The notes beneath the pieces were generated by a model that saw nothing but the letters and a program-made list of their open reading frames with translations, was not told the origin of the DNA and searched no databases. DNA of 17,304 nucleotides from DASWIG01 sp036397835. Its GTDB lineage: Bacteria > Acidobacteriota > Thermoanaerobaculia > Multivoradales > J023. Below are positions 1 through 7,516 of this stretch, piece by piece. The stretch's first letter is position 1. Each line of letters starts with the position of its first letter. The DNA lies in NCBI GenBank assembly GCA_036397835.1, contig DASWIG010000248.1, positions 1 through 17,304 on the forward strand, in the 5' to 3' direction. A program made the position numbers and the translations under genes.

Positions 1-978
<978 letters not shown>

Positions 979-1062
979 GGTTCGTCCCTTTATAGAAGTC
1001 CATCGATATGCCGATGCTGGACCCCTTCCGCCCGGCCCCCTATGGCGCGGATCACACTCCCG

Positions 1063-1080
1063 GTGTGAAACGCTTCACAC
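1063..1080. promoter_or_regulatory. Perfect Crp-type operator palindrome
   Basis: The 18 bases GTGTGAAACGCTTCACAC form a perfect 7-bp inverted repeat around a 4-base centre. They match the E. coli CRP consensus TGTGA-N6-TCACA exactly (1064-1079). A third half-site, TCACAC at 1052-1057, makes an overlapping inverted repeat with GTGTGA at 1063-1068. The site lies between the stop of the Crp/Fnr-type gene and the start of the secreted protein, its centre about 93 bases before that ATG. No T-run follows on either strand, so it is not a standard terminator. Binding by the adjacent regulator is inferred. Confidence 0.65.
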
Positions 1081-1086
1081 GGTGGC

Positions 1087-1791
1087 TTAGCGGCAACGGG
1101 AGGCGAGGGCGTCGCGGTCGAGGACGACGATGTGGTGGTTGCGGCGCACCGAGACGTGCTTCTGCTGCTTGAGGAAGACCATGGCGTGGTTCACGCGCTC
1201 GCGCGAGGCTCCCACGAGCCCCGCCAGGTCGCTCTGGGTCAGCCGCAGCGGGATCGTCACGTCGCCCGCCTCGTCGCTCCTGCCGTAGCGCTCGGCGAAG
1301 GCGAGGATCTGGCGGGCCACGCGCCCGGTCACGTCGAGGGTCGAGAGCGCCAGCACCTGCTCGTTGGCCAGGCGCAGGCGGCCGGAGAGCACCCGCACGA
1401 GGTTGTTGGTGAGCCCCGGCATGGTGTCGAGGCAGCGCTGGAAGCTCAGGCGGTCGAGCCACAGGAAGGTCGACCTCTCCATCGTGATCACGCTCGCCGA
1501 ATGGCCGGCCGAGTCGACCAGGCTCATCTCGCCCACGGTGTCGCCGGCGCCCAGGAGCGCCAGGATCACCTCGGTGCCGTCGGGCTTGTCGACGTAGATC
1601 TTCACGGTGCCGTCGAGGAGGATGTAGATGGCCTCCCCCGGCTGCTGCACCGTCATCACGCTGGCGCCGGCGGGAAACCTCTTGCGGTGCAGCAGCTCGT
1701 TGAGCCGGCCGAGCTGCTCGGGCGGCAGGCCGCGGAAGAGGGAGATGTCGTCGAGGGCGCTGGGATCGTCGACGGCGGGCATGGGCGCCAT
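1087..1791 (-). CDS. Crp/Fnr-family transcriptional regulator
   Basis: The 234-residue protein matches the usual length of Crp/Fnr regulators. Residues about 16-125 form a cyclic-nucleotide-binding beta-barrel (AIYILLDGTVKIY; GDTVGEMSLVD), then a long dimer helix, then a winged helix-turn-helix (LTQSDLAGLVGASRERVNHAM, about 184-204). The recognition helix keeps the Arg and Glu corresponding to E. coli CRP R180 and E181 (here R197, E198), but R185 is replaced by His202. The phosphate-gripping Arg-Ser of cAMP binders is His97-Ser98, so the ligand may not be cAMP. There is no N-terminal Cys cluster as in FNR. The start is the ATG at 1791; a second ATG at 1782 is equally possible, and neither has a clear ribosome site. 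The gene follows the glycosyltransferase by 23 bases and precedes the secreted protein, with a Crp-type palindrome between. Confidence 0.93.
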   Translation of the reverse strand: MAPMPAVDDPSALDDISLFRGLPPEQLGRLNELLHRKRFPAGASVMTVQQPGEAIYILLDGTVKIYVDKPDGTEVILALLGAGDTVGEMSLVDSAGHSASVITMERSTFLWLDRLSFQRCLDTMPGLTNNLVRVLSGRLRLANEQVLALSTLDVTGRVARQILAFAERYGRSDEAGDVTIPLRLTQSDLAGLVGASRERVNHAMVFLKQQKHVSVRRNHHIVVLDRDALASRCR

Positions 1792-1814
1792 TGTAGCCGA
1801 CGCTCGCCCGCGCG

Positions 1815-2567
1815 TCAGGCGCGATCCCGCGGGGTGAAGAGCGGGCTTCGGGCGAGGCCTGACCGGTGCGCGAGCCAGACGCCGAACGTCCACAGCGTGG
1901 CGAGCGCGTAGACCGTCGAGCGCGACAGGTCGATCGACGAGGACTCCTCGAGGTAGCGCACCGGCATCGGCAGGTCGCCGAGCTTGAAGCCGAATTGAAC
2001 GCACTGCAGCAGCACCTGGGAGTCGAAGACGAAGTCGTCGGAGTTGCGCTCGAGCGGCAGGGTCTCCAGGACCTCGCGGCGGTAGGCCCTGAAGCCGCTG
2101 TGCCACTCGCCGAGGTTCTGGCCCGCGAGCACGTTCTCGATCATCGTCAGCAGCCGGTTGGCCAGGTACTTGACGAGCGGCATGCCGCCCTCGAGGGCCT
2201 CGCGCCGCGTGCGGATGCGGTTGCCCAGCACCACGTCGCAGACCCCGACGCGCAGGACGTCGAAGGCCGCCGGAATCAGGCGCGCGTCATACTGGAAGTC
2301 GGGGTGCAGCATGGCCACGTAGTCGGCGCCGCGGGCCAGGGCCTCGCGGTAGCAGGTCTTCTGGTTGGCGCCGTAGCCGCGGTTCTCCGCGTGCTCGATC
2401 ACCGTCACCGGGAGGCCGCGGGCCACGGCGACCGTGCGGTCGCGGCTGGCGTCGTCGACGAGCAGGATCTCGTCGCAGCAGCCCGCCGGAATCGAGCGCA
2501 CGAGGCGCTCCAGGGTGGCCTCGGCGTTGTAGGCCGGCAAGACGATGATCGTGCGCTCGGTGGTCAC
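1815..2567 (-). CDS. Family 2 glycosyltransferase (dolichyl-phosphate-mannose-synthase-like)
   Basis: The 250-residue protein has a GT-A fold. It opens with IIVLPAYNAEATL, has Asp38-Asp39 in EILLVDDASRD for nucleotide-sugar binding, and carries HPDFQYD (88-94) where the DXD-type metal motif of DPM1-like enzymes sits. The acceptor region includes WHSGFRAYRREVLE. It likely transfers a sugar from a nucleotide sugar to a lipid phosphate or another acceptor on the inner face of the membrane. Unlike many relatives, it has no C-terminal membrane segments. The start is a GTG at 2567, supported by the family motif starting a few residues in. It lies 66 bases after the PAS membrane protein and 23 bases before the Crp-type gene, so co-transcription is plausible. 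The exact substrate cannot be read from sequence. Confidence 0.9.
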   Translation of the reverse strand: MTTERTIIVLPAYNAEATLERLVRSIPAGCCDEILLVDDASRDRTVAVARGLPVTVIEHAENRGYGANQKTCYREALARGADYVAMLHPDFQYDARLIPAAFDVLRVGVCDVVLGNRIRTRREALEGGMPLVKYLANRLLTMIENVLAGQNLGEWHSGFRAYRREVLETLPLERNSDDFVFDSQVLLQCVQFGFKLGDLPMPVRYLEESSSIDLSRSTVYALATLWTFGVWLAHRSGLARSPLFTPRDRA

Positions 2568-2609
2568 GGTCGGGTCGTCGCGGTCAGGTCACGGTCGGGT
2601 TGGCGTCAC

Positions 2610-2627
2610 GGCCGCGGATCCGCGGCC
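2610..2627. repeat. 18-bp perfect palindrome between PAS protein and glycosyltransferase genes
   Basis: GGCCGCGGATCCGCGGCC is its own reverse complement and starts 7 bases after the PAS gene stop. No T-run follows. It could be a hairpin that slows transcription or protects the mRNA end, or a protein-binding dyad. The spacer also holds two copies of GGTCACGGTCGGGT (2562-2575 and 2587-2600), 25 bases apart; the first overlaps the glycosyltransferase start codon. Confidence 0.6.
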
Positions 2628-2633
2628 TCGGGA

Positions 2634-3917
2634 TCACTGCGAGGCGAGCTCGAGGCTCTTGAGCTCGGTGACGTCGCGCAGCACCATCACGAAGCAGGCC
2701 TTCCCTTCGAGATCGACGATCTCGCCCGAGAGCAGCGTCAGCCGTTTCTCGCCCGACTTGCCCGTGAGCTCGAAGGCGAGGTTGCGCACCGCGCCGCGCT
2801 CACGCAGCAGGCGGGTCATCATGGCACGGTCCTCGGGCTCCACCCAGAGCCGGAGCTCGACCCCCGTCTTGCCGAGCACCTCGTCGCGCTCGTAGTCGAA
2901 CTGGCGCAGGAAGCCGTCGTTGACCTCCAGGATGCGGCCTTCGGCGACGGTGGAGATCAGCATCGCGTCCGGTATCGAGCGCCAGGCCTTGAACAGCTTT
3001 TCCTCCGAGATCCGGCGCGCCTGGGCGTCGGCGCGCTCCTGGTCGCGGCGCCGGCTCTCTTCGCCGCCCCGGCGCTCGGAATCGGAGTCTTCGCTCGCGA
3101 AAGGATGGTGGCGCAAGCGCGCCGCCAGCACGAGGAAAACCAGAGGTACGCTCCAGCCCAGGCCGTAGACGACCCCTGATCGCGGCACGACGCCGGCAAG
3201 GCGCAACAAGAGGATTGCGTCGTTGACGAGAACGCCGATCATGGTCAGCGCCAGCAAGGAATAGAGCATGCGCCAGCGCGGCGCGCGCGTGACGCCGCCG
3301 AAGTGAATCAACTTGCCAATAGCGAAGAGGTCGAGCACGACGAGCATGTAGAGAAGCTGGCGATAAACCGCGTCGACCGCGACGTCGACCGCCGCGGAGA
3401 CCAAGGCGAAGTAGATGAACAGCCCGAGGGCGAAGACCGTACCCGACCAGCCGCGGCGGCGGGCGGGGCGCGCGAGGGCGGAGAGCAGCGCCACGAACGC
3501 GGCCGCGAACAACGCGCCGGCCGCCACCGCCGAGACGACCGTCCCGGCAGCCGCCAGGGCGAGGAGCGCCCATGCCAGCCCCCAGAGGACGACCGCCCCG
3601 GCGATCTCGGCCCACAGCCGGCGTTCCCAGCCGCGGGCGAGGCGCGAGATCCCGGCGGCGAGCGCCAAGAGCGCGCAGGCCGGCCGCAGGAACGCGGCGG
3701 CCCGGGCCCAAGGCTCGAGCGCGCCGACGAAAGGCGCCGCGGCGGCGAGCGCGGCGATCGCGGCGATCGCCGCCAGCGCCGCCAGCCCCGCGCCGTCGCG
3801 GCGCAGGGTCCGCCACAGGGCTCCGAAACTGGTGTCGTCCTCGTGTTGCCCGTGCGTGCCGGAGCCGACTCGAATCCACCCGAACAGGCCTGTGGATGCC
3901 TTGTCGGCACGCGTCAC
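2634..3917 (-). CDS. Multi-pass membrane protein with C-terminal PAS domain, no output domain
   Basis: The 427-residue protein begins with about 40 soluble residues. About eight hydrophobic helices follow (roughly 44-64, 74-92, 105-125, 127-149, 159-180, 188-203, 218-240, 250-266). Then comes a charged Arg/Glu-rich linker (275-310) and a PAS domain (about 308-418) with the typical ILEVNDGFLRQFDYERDEVLGK and VLRDVTELK. It ends nine residues after the PAS domain, with no kinase, GGDEF or phosphatase region. It is probably an inner-membrane sensor whose signal goes to a partner. I chose the GTG at 3917 because GGAGGTG lies 7 bases upstream. The frame is open to an ATG at 4007, but those 30 extra residues look non-coding and that ATG overlaps a -10-like TAGAAT. 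It is same-strand with a methyltransferase upstream and a glycosyltransferase downstream. Confidence 0.85.
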   Translation of the reverse strand: MTRADKASTGLFGWIRVGSGTHGQHEDDTSFGALWRTLRRDGAGLAALAAIAAIAALAAAAPFVGALEPWARAAAFLRPACALLALAAGISRLARGWERRLWAEIAGAVVLWGLAWALLALAAAGTVVSAVAAGALFAAAFVALLSALARPARRRGWSGTVFALGLFIYFALVSAAVDVAVDAVYRQLLYMLVVLDLFAIGKLIHFGGVTRAPRWRMLYSLLALTMIGVLVNDAILLLRLAGVVPRSGVVYGLGWSVPLVFLVLAARLRHHPFASEDSDSERRGGEESRRRDQERADAQARRISEEKLFKAWRSIPDAMLISTVAEGRILEVNDGFLRQFDYERDEVLGKTGVELRLWVEPEDRAMMTRLLRERGAVRNLAFELTGKSGEKRLTLLSGEIVDLEGKACFVMVLRDVTELKSLELASQ

Positions 3918-4005
3918 TCGATCGCACCTCCGGGCCGCGCGTTGCCACGGCGGCCGTAAAACATCTCCTCCCTGCCATGGGAAGGCCCCTGACCCCTCTG
4001 CGCTC

Positions 4006-4011
4006 ATTCTA
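4006..4011 (-). promoter_or_regulatory. Possible -10 element for the PAS membrane protein
   Basis: On the minus strand this hexamer reads TAGAAT (5 of 6 to TATAAT), about 89 bases before the preferred GTG start. No good -35 is visible. It overlaps the alternative ATG at 4007, which argues against that start. Confidence 0.25.
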
Positions 4012-4064
4012 CACGAGAATGGTCGTCGAGAACGGCAATAGTCGTCCCTGAGATTTCGTTCCTT

Positions 4065-4937
4065 TCATGCACGTATGCGAAAGAGCAAAAGCAGGTAGCG
4101 GCGCGTTTTCTTGAAGGTCGTCGCGTCGAGAAATTCGCGACCTGCGATCAGTCTGGCGAAGCGTCGGCGCAGCAACGATCGCCCGAGCGCGAAGAGCCAC
4201 GGATGACGCGACGCCACCGCGTCCGCCAGGATGCTCGCGGCGGGCTCGACGTACAGGTCGACGAGCTTGCCGGCCAGCTCGAGCGTCGGCGCGGCGGCGT
4301 CGGTGACGTCCTCGCGCTCGAGCAGCTCGCAGCGGTGCCGCTCGGCCTGGTCGAGGAAGTCATCGAGGGGATGGCCGCTGCCCGCCGGCAGCGCGCCGCC
4401 GGCGGCGCGCTGGCGGAAGTAGTCGGCGAGCAGCAGGTAGCCCTGCGGTGCGGCGCGCCGCACCGCCGGAAAGAGCTTCGGCAGCCACACGTACTGGGCC
4501 ACCTCGCTCATCATCACCAGGTCGCAGGTCCTCGCGGGCACGAAGTCCTGGAAGCGCGCGAGGTGGAAGGGCTCGCCCACGCGCTCGGCGTAGAGCCGCT
4601 GCTGGTGGGGATCGGGCGAGAGGCCCTCGAGGCGGTAGCCGCGGGCCTTGAGCAGGGCGCTGAGCGAGCCGGTGCCGCAGCCCACGTCGAGGATCGAGGC
4701 CACGCCCGCGGGAATGGCGCGCGCCAGACGCTCGGCGTAGCGCTCCTGGGCCGCGCGCATGCCCTCCAGCGTCAGCGGCTCGCCGTCCCACAGACCGTAG
4801 TGCAGGTAGTCGAGGTGGAAGACCTCGCTGTAGAGCCGCAGGGCGACGCTGGTCTTGATACGCCGGCGGCGCCGTCGCCGGCGTTCCCAGAAGCCGGGCC
4901 GCTCGGCCGTGGACGAGGAAGGCGTGGCGCCGCTCAT
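4065..4937 (-). CDS. Class I SAM-dependent methyltransferase
   Basis: The 290-residue protein has an Arg-run (residues 19-26) near the N-terminus, then HYGLW, then SAM-binding motif I SILDVGCGTGS (81-91). An acidic post-I region (LEGLSPD) and a motif-IV-like stretch (TCDLVMMSEV) follow. The order matches class I small-molecule methyltransferases of the type that begin with YxxHYGLW. The C-terminus (TTFKKTRRYLLLLFRIR) is hydrophobic and basic and could touch the membrane. The substrate is unknown. The ATG at 4937 is preferred; an upstream GTG at 5000 would add 21 residues that look non-coding. It is first in a minus-strand run leading to the PAS protein, glycosyltransferase and Crp-type gene, and diverges from the PASTA gene. 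Confidence 0.88.
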   Translation of the reverse strand: MSGATPSSSTAERPGFWERRRRRRRRIKTSVALRLYSEVFHLDYLHYGLWDGEPLTLEGMRAAQERYAERLARAIPAGVASILDVGCGTGSLSALLKARGYRLEGLSPDPHQQRLYAERVGEPFHLARFQDFVPARTCDLVMMSEVAQYVWLPKLFPAVRRAAPQGYLLLADYFRQRAAGGALPAGSGHPLDDFLDQAERHRCELLEREDVTDAAAPTLELAGKLVDLYVEPAASILADAVASRHPWLFALGRSLLRRRFARLIAGREFLDATTFKKTRRYLLLLFRIRA

Positions 4938-5078
4938 GGGCCGAGTCTGACACAGGCGGCGCTCCCTGGCAGGGGAGTCCCTCCCCCTCTCCTCGCTCAC
5001 CCGCCACTATTTCACGCTCTATAGAAATGGCGTCCGTGCGCTGACCATGACGCCGGCGTCAAGGCGATCGGACGCCTC

Positions 5079-5087
5079 TGGTATGCT
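5079..5087 (+). promoter_or_regulatory. Extended -10 promoter (TGGTATGCT) for the PASTA-rpe-bamD-cpoB block
   Basis: TGG followed by TATGCT ends 7 bases before the ATG at 5095, so transcription would begin at or one base before the start codon. That predicts a leaderless or near-leaderless mRNA. There is no good -35. The same TG(C/G)TAnnnT form recurs upstream of five other transcription units in this window. Confidence 0.5.
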
Positions 5088-5094
5088 CCCGCCG

Positions 5095-5889
5095 ATGTGG
5101 CGCAAGGTACTCCGCGCGATCGGCTGCCTCGGCTACCTGGGCATGTTGGGGGCCCTCTTCGGCCTCGTGGCCTACCTCGCCTTCAGCCTGTTCGTGCGCC
5201 GCGGCGTGACGCCGACGCCCGAGCTCTTCGGGCTTCCCGAGAGCGAGGCGGTGGCCCTGCTCAACGACCAGGGGCTGCGGCCGGCGTGGTCGGAGGAGGA
5301 CGAGCGCTACGACGAACGGGTGCCGGCCGGCCACGTGATGATGCAGCGGCCCCGCGCCGGCACCCTGGTCAAGCGGGGCAGCCCGGTGTCGATCTTCCTG
5401 TCGCGCGGGCCGCAGCTCCTGCAGGTCCCCGACGTCGTGGGCGGCGCCCTGCAGGCGGCCCAGGTCACGCTGACCGCCGCCGGCCTCACGGTGGGGCGGA
5501 CCCTCAGCCTGCGCAGCGCCGAGGGCGCCGGCGGCGCGGTGATCGGCCAGCGGCCGGCCGGCGGCAGCCGGGCCGAGCGCGCGGCGGCGGTGGACCTCTT
5601 CTTCGCCGGCGAGAGCTCCGGCCAGACCTGGGTGATGCCCGATCTGGTGAACCGCGGCTACGACCAGGTGCGGCGGTTCTTCGAGGCGCGGGGCTTCCGC
5701 CTCGGACGCGTGAGCTACGAGCACTACACCGGCATCGATCCGGGAACCGTGCTGCGGCAATTCCCCCAGGCCGGCCATCCGCTGCGCCGCGGCGACGTCA
5801 TCGCGCTGACGGTGGCGGCGCCGCCGCCCGGCGCGCAGGGCGGCCGCTCGCAAACCTCGGCCCCGGGCTCGGCGCCCTCCCCGTCATGA
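5095..5889 (+). CDS. Membrane-anchored protein with three PASTA domains, no kinase
   Basis: The 264-residue protein has a short basic N-terminus and one membrane helix (about 9-34). Three extracytoplasmic PASTA domains follow, about 38-107, 109-174 and 178-243, each with the pattern of a Pro-rich strand, a helix (ESEAVALLNDQGL; ALQAAQVTLTAAGL; GYDQVRRFFEARGF) and a QxPxAG loop. A Pro/Ser-rich tail ends it. PASTA domains bind peptidoglycan stem peptides or muropeptides in Ser/Thr kinases and PBPs; here no kinase or transpeptidase is attached. The start is the ATG at 5095, directly after a -10 element; ATGs at 5047 and 5083 lie upstream of or inside that element. It overlaps rpe by 4 bases (ATGA) and so heads an operon with rpe, bamD and a cpoB-like gene. 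A wall-sensing or scaffold role is inference. Confidence 0.9.
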   Translation: MWRKVLRAIGCLGYLGMLGALFGLVAYLAFSLFVRRGVTPTPELFGLPESEAVALLNDQGLRPAWSEEDERYDERVPAGHVMMQRPRAGTLVKRGSPVSIFLSRGPQLLQVPDVVGGALQAAQVTLTAAGLTVGRTLSLRSAEGAGGAVIGQRPAGGSRAERAAAVDLFFAGESSGQTWVMPDLVNRGYDQVRRFFEARGFRLGRVSYEHYTGIDPGTVLRQFPQAGHPLRRGDVIALTVAAPPPGAQGGRSQTSAPGSAPSPS

Positions 5890-6590
5890 AGCTCGCTCCC
5901 TCGATCCTCGCCGCCGACCTCGCCGACCTCGGAGAGGCCGTGCGCCAGTGCGAGGAGGGCGGCGCCGACCTCGTCCACTTCGACGTCATGGACGGCCATT
6001 TCGTGCCCAACCTGACCTTCGGCGTGCCGGTGCTCGAGGCCCTCGCCCGGCGCACCTCCCTGCCCGTCGACGTGCACCTGATGGTGGCCGATCCGGGGCG
6101 TCTGCTGGCGGCCTACCTCGCCGCCGGCGCCGCCTGGGTGTCGGTACACTGGGAGGCCGCGATCCATCTCGACCGCCTGCTGAGCGAGATCCGCGCCGCC
6201 GGCGCCCGGGCCGGCGTGGCGCTGAATCCGTCGACGCCGGTCGAAGCGTTGACCGACACCTTGCACAACCTCGACTTCGTGGTCCTCATGTCGGTCAATC
6301 CGGGCTTCGCCGGCCAAACGTTCCTGCCGCGGGTGCTGGAGAAGGCACGGCGTTTGCGAAGGACGATCCGCGAACGGGGTCTTGACGTCGCCATCGAGAT
6401 GGACGGCGGCCTCGGGACCGATAACATTCGCCAGGCCGTGACCGCCGGCGCCGACGTCTGCGTCGCCGGCTCGGCGGTCTTCGGGAGCGGCGATCCGGCG
6501 GCGGCCATGCGCCGGCTCCGGCGCGCGGCCCGGCCCGACGAGCCCGGCAGGCCGAACTCGGCAGGCCGAACCCCTGACAGGACGAGCTGA
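5886..6590 (+). CDS. rpe: Ribulose-phosphate 3-epimerase
   Basis: The 234-residue TIM-barrel enzyme interconverts ribulose 5-phosphate and xylulose 5-phosphate in the pentose phosphate pathway, in the cytoplasm. Signature motifs are in order: APSILAADLADL, HFDVMDGHFVPNLTFG, DVHLMV, MSVNPGFAGQ and EMDGGLG. The metal and catalytic residues correspond to His31, Asp33, His64 and Asp173. The phosphate-binding end (AGSAVFG) is present. The start ATG overlaps the PASTA stop, and its stop overlaps the bamD start by one base, so translation is probably coupled. The last about 20 residues (RPDEPGRPNSAGRTPDR) extend past the usual end and contain a 14-base tandem duplication (6545-6571), apparently a recent slippage product. 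Confidence 0.97.
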   Translation: MKLAPSILAADLADLGEAVRQCEEGGADLVHFDVMDGHFVPNLTFGVPVLEALARRTSLPVDVHLMVADPGRLLAAYLAAGAAWVSVHWEAAIHLDRLLSEIRAAGARAGVALNPSTPVEALTDTLHNLDFVVLMSVNPGFAGQTFLPRVLEKARRLRRTIRERGLDVAIEMDGGLGTDNIRQAVTAGADVCVAGSAVFGSGDPAAAMRRLRRAARPDEPGRPNSAGRTPDRTS

Positions 6591-7516
6591 TGAGACGAAC
6601 GAGCCCCCTTCTTCCGCTCACGGCGCCGGTCGCCCTCGCGGCCCTGGCGGCCGCGGTCGCCCTCGCGGTCGGCTGCGGCCGCGGCGTGCGCGAGGATCCC
6701 ATCCTGCGATTGTCCGCCGAGGAGGCCCTGGAGCAGGGCAAGGCGCTGCTGGCCCAGGAGAAATACTCGCGGGCGGGCCCCCTGCTGATCCACGCCTTCG
6801 AGGTGGAGCCCAACTCGCGCAGCGGCCGCGAGGCGCTGCTGCTCGCCGCCGACGCCCTCTATCTCGGCGGCGGCACCGAGAGCTACATCAAGTGCGAGGC
6901 CAAGTACCGCGACTTCCTCAACCGCTTCCCGACCAGCGAGCGCGCCGACTACGCGCAGTTCCAGGTGGCCAACTGCCAGGCCGAGCGGATGGAAAAGCCC
7001 GATCGCGACCAGAAGGTCACCCTCCAGGCCCTCGAGTCCTACCAGGAGCTGATGCGGCTCTATCCCGCCAGCCCCTACGCCGCCGAGGCGCGCGCCCGGA
7101 TCGACGACGTCACGGATCGCCTGGCGGCGCACGAGATGGTCGTCGCGCGCTTCTACCGGCGCTTTCGCGTCTGCGCGGCGACGATCCACCGCCTCGAATA
7201 CCTCCAGGAGGAATACCCCTCCTTCAGCGAGATGGACCACGCGCTCTTCACCGTCGGCCTCGCCTACGAGTCGTGCAACCGGTCGGAGGACGCCGAGGCG
7301 GCGTACGAGAGGCTGCGCCAGAGATACCCGGGGAGCCCCTATCTCGCAAACCTCGACAAAGAGCGCAGCAAGATCGCCAAGCAACGCGACAAGCGCCTCA
7401 AGCAGGCGGCGAGGAAGAGAGGCCGCTTCCAGCCCGCCCCGCCCGAGGACGACGGCGACGGCGCCGCGGCGCAGGACGCCGAAGGCGCCGGCGAAGGAGA
7501 GGACGGCGTGCCGTGA
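6590..7516 (+). CDS. bamD: Outer membrane protein assembly factor BamD (lipoprotein)
   Basis: The 308-residue protein has a lipoprotein signal with lipobox LAVGC (Cys29), followed by tetratricopeptide-type helices. BamD features include a repeated KYxxFLxRFPxSxxADxAQFxxAxC block, SYQELMRLYPASPYAAEARARI, and the characteristic FYRRFRVCAATIHRLEYLQEEYPS (compare FYLRRGAYVAAINRFE.. in known BamD). In diderms, BamD sits on the inner face of the outer membrane and works with BamA in inserting beta-barrel proteins. The C-terminal tail after about residue 265 is basic, then acidic and low-complexity (PPEDDGDGAAAQDAEGAGEG), likely disordered. It begins one base before the end of rpe and overlaps the next lipoprotein gene by 4 bases (GTGA). 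Confidence 0.92.
   Translation: MRRTSPLLPLTAPVALAALAAAVALAVGCGRGVREDPILRLSAEEALEQGKALLAQEKYSRAGPLLIHAFEVEPNSRSGREALLLAADALYLGGGTESYIKCEAKYRDFLNRFPTSERADYAQFQVANCQAERMEKPDRDQKVTLQALESYQELMRLYPASPYAAEARARIDDVTDRLAAHEMVVARFYRRFRVCAATIHRLEYLQEEYPSFSEMDHALFTVGLAYESCNRSEDAEAAYERLRQRYPGSPYLANLDKERSKIAKQRDKRLKQAARKRGRFQPAPPEDDGDGAAAQDAEGAGEGEDGVP

Noticed and set aside
1087..1791. FNR-type oxygen sensor
   Set aside because: No N-terminal Cys cluster for an iron-sulfur centre; only isolated Cys residues are present.
3918..4007. Extended N-terminus of the PAS membrane protein from the ATG at 4007
   Set aside because: The GTG at 3917 has a strong GGAGGTG site; the extra 30 residues look random and the ATG overlaps a -10-like hexamer.
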